In this document: positions 58,034 to 64,000 of the stretch, in pieces
Layout: every line of letters starts with the position of its first letter
How positions within the stretch are numbered: position 1 is the first letter of the stretch
Assembly (NCBI GenBank): GCA_012184525.1
Contig: WOFQ01000009.1
Coordinates: 806,001-870,000 of the forward strand
Reading direction: 5' to 3'
DNA from: Xenoacremonium recifei
Taxonomy: Eukaryota; Ascomycota; Sordariomycetes; Hypocreales; Nectriaceae
DNA: 64,000 bases
Program-made: the position numbers and the translations under genes
The notes under the pieces: model-generated
Databases searched by the model: none
Seen by the model: the letters and a program-made list of their open reading frames with translations, nothing else
Told to the model about the DNA's origin: nothing

Positions 58034-58090
58034 ATGGCCACCGCCTCTCTGTGGTCCCTGCTTCCGCTTCCCTCTTCGCCTTGCTCCTGA
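58034..58090 (+). promoter_or_regulatory. Upstream ORF in the transcription factor leader
   Basis: An 18-codon frame, MATASLWSLLPLPSSPCS, starts in the near-perfect context TTCCATGGCC and stops 38 bp before the main ATG. If the transcript starts upstream of it, scanning ribosomes should often initiate here, so it could reduce translation of the regulator. No transcript data are available. Confidence 0.45.
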
Positions 58091-58128
58091 TTATGTGTCC
58101 AAGTACTATACATATATAGCACTCAAGC

Positions 58129-61100
58129 ATGGATCCAGCACCTCCCGACAGCAAACGCCCACGCCTCCTCTCGTGGTCGGCAAGTACACCACAACAACTC
58201 CCACATCCTCACGGCCACCCTCCTACCACACCGGGCCACATTCCACCTCCACCGCCGCTGGTGCATCACCATCCCCCGAGCCCATATCAACATTCGCACT
58301 ACCCTCCCCGACCTCTCGAACACCCCTCTGCGCCGCCGCCGCAGCTGCCCGCGCCGGTCTCTCAGCCTCTGCCGCCGCAACAACAACATCACGACGCAGA
58401 CCGTCGCCATCATGAGCCAGAGCCATATCCTCCGGTACAAGACCACTATCGACAGCAGCAACCGCAGCATCCTCAACACCCTCAGCACCCTCAGCAGCAG
58501 CAGCACCCTCCGCCGCCGCCGCCGCATCACCACCAGCCTCCTCCCTCGCCAGCAGCTCACCCAGCATATCAGCCATACGCCCCGCGGGATCCTCCTCCCT
58601 TAAGACGGGATCCTGTTGACGACCAGCGCAGACCGGGCTCGACGGGACATGCGCCTGACGGCCTGCCGTCGACGCCGCATTCCATCCCGGCGTCTCACCC
58701 ACCACCACCTCCACCTTCAAGTCACTATTCTGAACCTCCACCGCGACACATGAACTACGAAAACGGTGGTTCGATACCCCCGACACCGGGTGGCTATCGA
58801 ACTCCAAGCTTCCCTCCGCCTACTCCTTTGCCCCCTAACCCTTACTCCGACCAGCAGCCTGCCTACCCTACCACTCACGAGCCCTTCTACAGCGTGTATT
58901 CCTCGAGCGTGCCTGCTAAGAAGAAGAATACACGAGCATCTCAGGTGAGCAGCGCCTGCGCGCGAAGAAAGGAGCATAATCTGACTAGACATAGGCCTGT
59001 GATAGTTGTCGACAGCTCAAGGCTAAGTGTGACGAGACCAAGCCGTGTAAGACATGTAAGGAGAAGGGTGTGGAGTGCAAATATAGAGACCCTGTTCCCA
59101 AAGCGTAAGTGGCTTCTGGACAAAGCAACCACGAGCAGTGTATTGACAACAGTTTGCAGCACCGATAAAGCCCAAGCCGACATTATGGACGGGATCGCGG
59201 CCCTTCAGAGCGCCGTCAACCAGATGCTGAGTAGGTTTGGATCCTTTGATGTGAGGCTGGGCAAGGTGGAAACCCTAATTCCAAGGTCATTGGCTCTGTT
59301 GGAGTCAAAAGCAGAAGCCCTGCTCGACGATGAGTTCAAACGAGCTCCCAGTCCTTCTTACGGCGCAAACGGCACCTCCGCCGCAACCGATTCTTACCTG
59401 GCCAGCGAAGTTCCTCGAGATCACCCGTCTGCTGAACATCAGTCTGCTGAGCATCATCTGCCTCGGATATTGCCTGAAGATGAAATGGAAGTAGAGCCAG
59501 GCCCTCCGGTACCCCCTGGAGAGCCCGCCATTCCCATCAACCACACAACATTGGCCGGGTTGCTTCTTGAGTGGCCATCAATCCGCGAGTTGACCAAGCA
59601 TCATCTGGAAAGGGAAGGAATTCGATACATCAGCGAGTACCCGATCAGCCAAGAGCAAGCTCGGGGCGTCTTGATTGTCTACGGCAGGGGCGAAGACTCA
59701 CACCAGTCGCGGACCATGAGAGAGTCTACCGATCATGGAAACGTTGATATGCCTGATGACGCATCCGACATGGCTTCACCTTCTCCTGCCGCGGATTGGG
59801 GGCAACTCGGTGGCCTCAGCCCGCCCGATATGGTCGAGTATAAGGGTGGTGTTCTCGCGGTAGACGGGAACCCCGACTTCTCTGAGCAAAAAGTGTTGAT
59901 GTACGTGGAGAGCTTCAAGGAGAACATTCTGAACATGCACCCAATCATCCAGCCGAAAATCCTGGACTACTGGGTACATCAATTCCTGGAGACGCTACCG
60001 CCGGTTCATGCACGGTCAGCGAAACCACAAACCTCGAAGCCTGCATTTGCCGTGGGCAGTGGATCTCAGACATCAACTCCTACGGAGGTGACGGGTGCAA
60101 AGAGGAAGAGGTCTCCTCTTCCAGATGGCTCCGAACCGTCGACTCCCATCGCTCCGCGAGCAGGTCGACCAAACAGGTCTATTAACAGTGCGCTCGTCCT
60201 CACGGTACTCGCCCTTGGAAAGATCTGTCTCTACCGCGACAATATCCCTGATGTGGTTCACCCTCCTGAACCAATTCCACATGGAAGCCCATCAAACCGA
60301 AATGGCGGGATCCCGCCATCTCCTAGCCAAGGATCACCGCCCGGTTATTCAGCGCACTCGCATTCTTCGGGACTCCCTTCACCCAAGGAACACGAACGAG
60401 GCCTACACAGCAGACGATCCTCCATCCATGGATCAGGGGGCTACCGCTCAGGATACAGTCTTAAGAAGAACTACGAAGTGATTCCTGGACTCGAATACTT
60501 TGCATATGCGACCGACATCCTCGGAAACCATACTGGGGCATATAATAACATGAAGAACGTCTATGCGAACATCTTTGCTGGGCTTTACCATGGCCAACTG
60601 GGACGACCAATGGAGAGTTTCGCGTTCATCCATCGCGCGAGCCACAAGCTCCAGGTGATCATGAGACCGTAAGTTAAAGTGGAAGCCGCACAGCGGATAA
60701 CATGGCTGACATTGACTAGATCTCTGGACAAGATGCGGAGACTAAAGCGAAACAACGAGTTTGTCCAGGAAGCGAAGTATAATCAGCTGGCCCTCACTTT
60801 CTGGACATGCCTGCAGCTTGAGAGGTACGTAATGAAGAAATTTCGTGCAATGGGCGAAGTCGGAGCTGATCTTTTCCTTTAGTGATCTCATTGCCGAGCT
60901 CCAGCTGCCTCCCTCAGGCCTTCTTTCCTACGAGGACGACATGCCGCACCCCAACATGAGTCTCCTGGATGGCTTCAGCCAACGGGTTCTGGATAGTTAT
61001 CTGGGCCAGTTGTATCTGAGGACTCACTTGAACAGCATCCACCGCATGTTCTACGCCCCCGAGGACCTGAACAAAGCTGGTGAGGATAAGTTTCGCAATG

Positions 61101-61909
61101 TGGGTGTAGTGTCGGATGCCGTTTCTGGGATGCACTGGTGTGCGCCTAGTTTTGCATTCCGGGAGGATGATCCTCCGGCCGACGACATCCTGGCGGCACG
61201 ACTCCGGGCTAAGTATTGGGGCGCTCAGATGATCACTCACCGGCCGTTCATCAGGCAGATCCTTCAGTTCTCGCATTCAGTCAAGAACCATGCCTCAAGT
61301 CCCAATTTCCCGACAGTCAGCTCAGAGTTTCGCCAGGATGTAATTGCGCCTGTAATTCATCCCAAGACTCGAACGCATGGTGACATCGATCCCGAGGTCA
61401 AGGAACTTGCCAAGAAGGGCATCAAGGCGCTGATCGAGAGTACACGGGCATTCCACGGTCTCGGAGAGAAGCGACCTATCATCACTAACGTGTTTGGGAC
61501 AGCGCACGCGTAAGTTGCCCTTCGCTTCATAACTCGGTATATGATCTTGATAGACTGACCCCTGATTAGGCAATGGGGTAATCTTTTGGTCCTCTCGGCT
61601 GCGTTCAAGGACCCAGTCCTCCACCAGTTCGTCAACGAGGACCTATTGAAGACGCTGTTCTCTCGGACGATCGGGTTTCTACGCCAGTCATCGACGGCCA
61701 CGAGCTCTCTCCGCACAGACATGCACATATTGCAGGGCATCCAGATGGATCTCTGGCCTAATTCGGATCCCCGGGGCTCATCGACCTTCTCGAGTGGCAG
61801 CCATCACACGCCGAGGTCGACGCCGATGGCCGCACCACCGCAACTCCCTCATCCTACGAGCGACCATATCCTCACGCCGCCTATCCCTCACCACCTGCAG
61901 CAGCACTAG
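58129..61909 (+). CDS. Zn2Cys6 transcription factor with Pro/Gln-rich N-terminus
   Basis: 1168 residues from six exons (58129-58944, 58995-59104, 59160-60668, 60720-60824, 60883-61509, 61570-61909; introns 50, 55, 51, 58 and 60 bp). Residues 1-270 are rich in Pro, His and Gln, with repeats such as QHPQHPQHPQQQQHPPPPPP. The zinc cluster is complete at 274-300: C-x2-C-x6-C-x5-C-x2-C-x6-C (CDSCRQLKAKCDETKPCKTC...). A heptad-like linker follows (IAALQSAVNQMLSRFGSFDV), then a long middle region and the fungal-type regulatory domain, for example VESFKENILNMHPIIQPKILDYW and the RAKYWGAQMITHRPFIRQIL block near the C-terminus. A KRKRS patch near residue 620 may be a second nuclear signal. The zinc cluster lies wholly in the small exon 2. 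The target genes are unknown. A conserved uORF precedes the start. Confidence 0.9.
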
Positions 61910-63452
61910 CTAGAACCCGGACGCGAGCTTCAAATTGAGGCTGACTAGCGACACGGGGATCCTCTTTACCTAAACTACATACGATCAATCGATCGCGGAG
62001 TTCCGGACTTTCATTTTACTGATATTTCGTCATGACGATTACGGCGTCTTGGTCAGCTGTTGTGAGACAGCATACTGACCCCCCTATACGTTATTGTACA
62101 AGAATGAGTACGGAGAGCAGCGGGTGGCTGAGAGGAGAGAGCGAGAGAGAGAGAAAGATGGTGATCAAGCTACCCTGACGAACTCGACCCGGCTCACGAT
62201 AAAGCATCAAAAGCAATATAAAATACCCCCGATGTACACTCGGTCAATTTCAGACCGAAGAGCGACAAACAGACAGATGAAAACGAAAACGACAACCCAC
62301 CACAAGGATCGCCAGAAGACGCAGAGACGGCCTCCCGAGGAAGCGACGCCGGATGATTGGAGCTGCGTTGTCGAACCCCTTGTACCATCAGCGAAACGGC
62401 GAAGACGAATTACCACCCAGGGTGCAAACCCACGACTCGATACTCCGTACTGTGAACATGCATGCATATAATATGCACTTGTCACGACCTGTTTTTTTTT
62501 TCTCTGGAAGGACTTGGAAAGCTGGACTTTTGGATTCTGGAATATTGTTGTTTTCTTTGTCACATCTCACATCCAAACGCACACACATGGATAGCATTGC
62601 GCGGCTGCTTTTGTTTCATCATCGTCTTATTCCCATCTGTCGCTCAACCCATGGCATGTTTGATATTCTTAGTGCAGATGAAGCCCCTCGGGGCAGCGGA
62701 GGAGATACCACAGCGACTCGTCTCAGCTGGCGGCTTTGTTTTTTTTATTACTTAACTACTGTTGTTTACCTACCCGGTCGATGGACCGCCGCCTGTTGAA
62801 ATTCCATCATTGTTCAGACCATACCATGTCCTGGCACGGACAACCAAAACTTATTAGTAACTCAATCTACTACTCTAGACTATTACCTCACGACCCTGAT
62901 GCTAGTCAATACCAGACCGCCGTTATAATGACTACATGCTTCCCGCCTGACGTGTTTGCTCCCCCGATGCTAGCCCCGTGGCGCGCCGCCAGGCACACGC
63001 CGCAATCCGTGCCCCTGATCGTCCAGCCCTGCGCCCAACATCACTGACTCTCAACCCCGGCCAACGGTCTGTGCATTCGGCCGACGCGACGCAAACAATC
63101 TTCCGGCCAGGGCTGGCTAGCGTGCTTGTCCCTTGAAACTGCATTGTCACTGGATTGCGCTACGAGGGGGTGAAAATGAGGCGGACGAGCGAGTTCGGAT
63201 TACGTGCAGATGGGAGTCGGGGATTTTTGTGGCCTGCTAGCGTAACGGTTGGGGATCTGGCACAGGAGCAAATGTTCCGTGGATGAGCGCAGATCTCGGA
63301 ATAAGGGCTGATCGTCGCAGACGGTAGCATGGCTCCGTGATGCATTCATTGTCTGAGTTAGTCTAGATAGCCTCACATGTCTTAACGCATAGAGAGAACG
63401 CATGGATGCATCTTTTCACCCGTATCTAACCGTCCCATCTAACCCGCACACC
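61910..63452. other. Convergent intergenic region, no gene seen
   Basis: 1.5 kb between the transcription factor and the helicase 3' ends. It contains a GAGAGAGCGAGAGAGAGA purine run near 62130-62155 and one TACTCCGTA site. No convincing ORF. Confidence 0.45.
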
Positions 63453-64000
63453 TTAAGCCCATTCCTTCTTGAACAGCTCGTCAAAGCTCTCCTGTAGCTT
63501 CTTGAACGCCTTGAGTACGTTCATTAGCCCTGCTGGCCTGTCACGGCCGCCGGCTTCGTCCGCCTCATTGTCAGAGCTCTCACTCGAACTGCCGGAGCTC
63601 ATTTCATCTTCCCAACTATCCACGACTCGCCTCACTTTCTTCTCCTTCTTCTTTGCCTTTAGTCTCCTCTTCTCGGCTTCGAATGCCGCCAGCTCGGCCG
63701 CTTCATCTGATGTAGAGGACACGGACTTGACTTCGTCGTCTGCCTCTGAAACCGTATCATCGCCGTAGTCTTCATCCTCCTCAAAATCCGGCAATTCTGT
63801 TTCTCCACTTACCAATCCCTCAAGGCTCGTCACGATCGTCTGGAGCGTAAGCGAAAAGTCTTTCAGAAGGAACCAGACCTCGCTCTTCTTGATCCAATTA
63901 TCTCTAACCAGTACTTCCATGCTGCCATGTTTGAAGAAGTCATAGATGTAAGCGTTGAAGCCCACATCTATATCATGCGGCCAGATTGGGATGAACGGAA
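63453..64000 (-). CDS. C-terminal part of a DDX60-like DExD/H-box helicase (cut by window edge)
   Basis: The frame is open to the right edge, so only the last 182 codons are seen. The text DVGFNAYIYDFFKHGSMEVL, then RDNWIKKSEVWFLLKDFSLT and ending LMNVLKAFKKLQESFDELFKK, has the shape of the C-terminus of DDX60 and its fungal relatives, a large Ski2-like helicase family (NAY...DFxKHGS, then LLKDF, then a final helix). In animals DDX60 supports RNA sensing; fungal members are poorly studied. Unlike animal DDX60, the middle carries an acidic and then a Lys-rich low-complexity insert (FEEDEDYGDD, RRLKAKKKEKKVRR). The helicase core lies outside the window, so the call rests on the C-terminal domain alone. 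Confidence 0.75.
   Translation of the reverse strand, partial: PFIPIWPHDIDVGFNAYIYDFFKHGSMEVLVRDNWIKKSEVWFLLKDFSLTLQTIVTSLEGLVSGETELPDFEEDEDYGDDTVSEADDEVKSVSSTSDEAAELAAFEAEKRRLKAKKKEKKVRRVVDSWEDEMSSGSSSESSDNEADEAGGRDRPAGLMNVLKAFKKLQESFDELFKKEWA

Overview
The window is nuclear DNA from a filamentous ascomycete (Pezizomycotina). The evidence is genes split by short introns (mostly 45-78 bp, GT-AG, one GC-AG), no operons, and a gene set typical of moulds: a CON-6 type conidiation protein, NmrA-like and 5-oxoprolinase enzymes, a siderophore-esterase-like hydrolase, a MARVEL membrane protein and a Zn2Cys6 regulator. I cannot name the species. No mobile element, rRNA, tRNA or CRISPR array was recognised; I scanned by eye only.

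Layout. 1-3.1 kb: con-6 homologue (+), then the TOR-complex WD40 protein LST8 (-), convergent. 4.5-5.1 kb: a small CxxC-rich gene (-) with a second Cys-rich frame overlapping its stop by ATGA. 7.9-10.3 kb: tail-anchored FHA-domain protein (-). 12.9-14.3 kb: intronless IFRD-family protein (+). 14.8-16.3 kb: 12-TM MFS transporter of the monocarboxylate type (-). 17.7-23.3 kb: an alpha/beta hydrolase and a 1358-residue 5-oxoprolinase in tandem (+). 27.1-30.7 kb: an NmrA-like reductase (+) and an ADGF-type adenosine deaminase (-), convergent. 32.6-33.7 kb: a small secreted cysteine-rich protein and a weak neighbouring ORF (+). 34.1-36.1 kb: AidB-like acyl-CoA dehydrogenase (-). 37.4-40.4 kb: a MARVEL protein and a hydrophilic repeat protein (+). 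41.1-45.2 kb: ATG5 (+), a CSA/ERCC8-like WD40 protein (-) and an unknown nuclear-type protein (+). 45.2-58.1 kb: about 13 kb with no gene I can support. 58.1-61.9 kb: a large Zn2Cys6 transcription factor (+). 63.5 kb to the right edge: the C-terminal end of a DDX60-like helicase (-), cut by the window.

The genes do not form an evident cluster; most are housekeeping genes with independent promoters. Themes present are TOR and autophagy (LST8, ATG5), transcription-coupled repair (CSA-like), glutathione and purine salvage (5-oxoprolinase, adenosine deaminase) and conidiation or stress (CON-6, hydrophilic repeat protein).

The most interesting signals are: the transcription factor, where retaining introns 1 and 2 together keeps the frame open but replaces the zinc cluster; a 45-bp GC-AG intron of three-fold length in the NmrA-like gene; the ATGA-overlapping pair of CxxC ORFs; a 20-bp minisatellite between two convergent genes; and a recurrent TACTCCGTA near-palindrome. 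I found no clear evidence of a wholly new multi-gene system.
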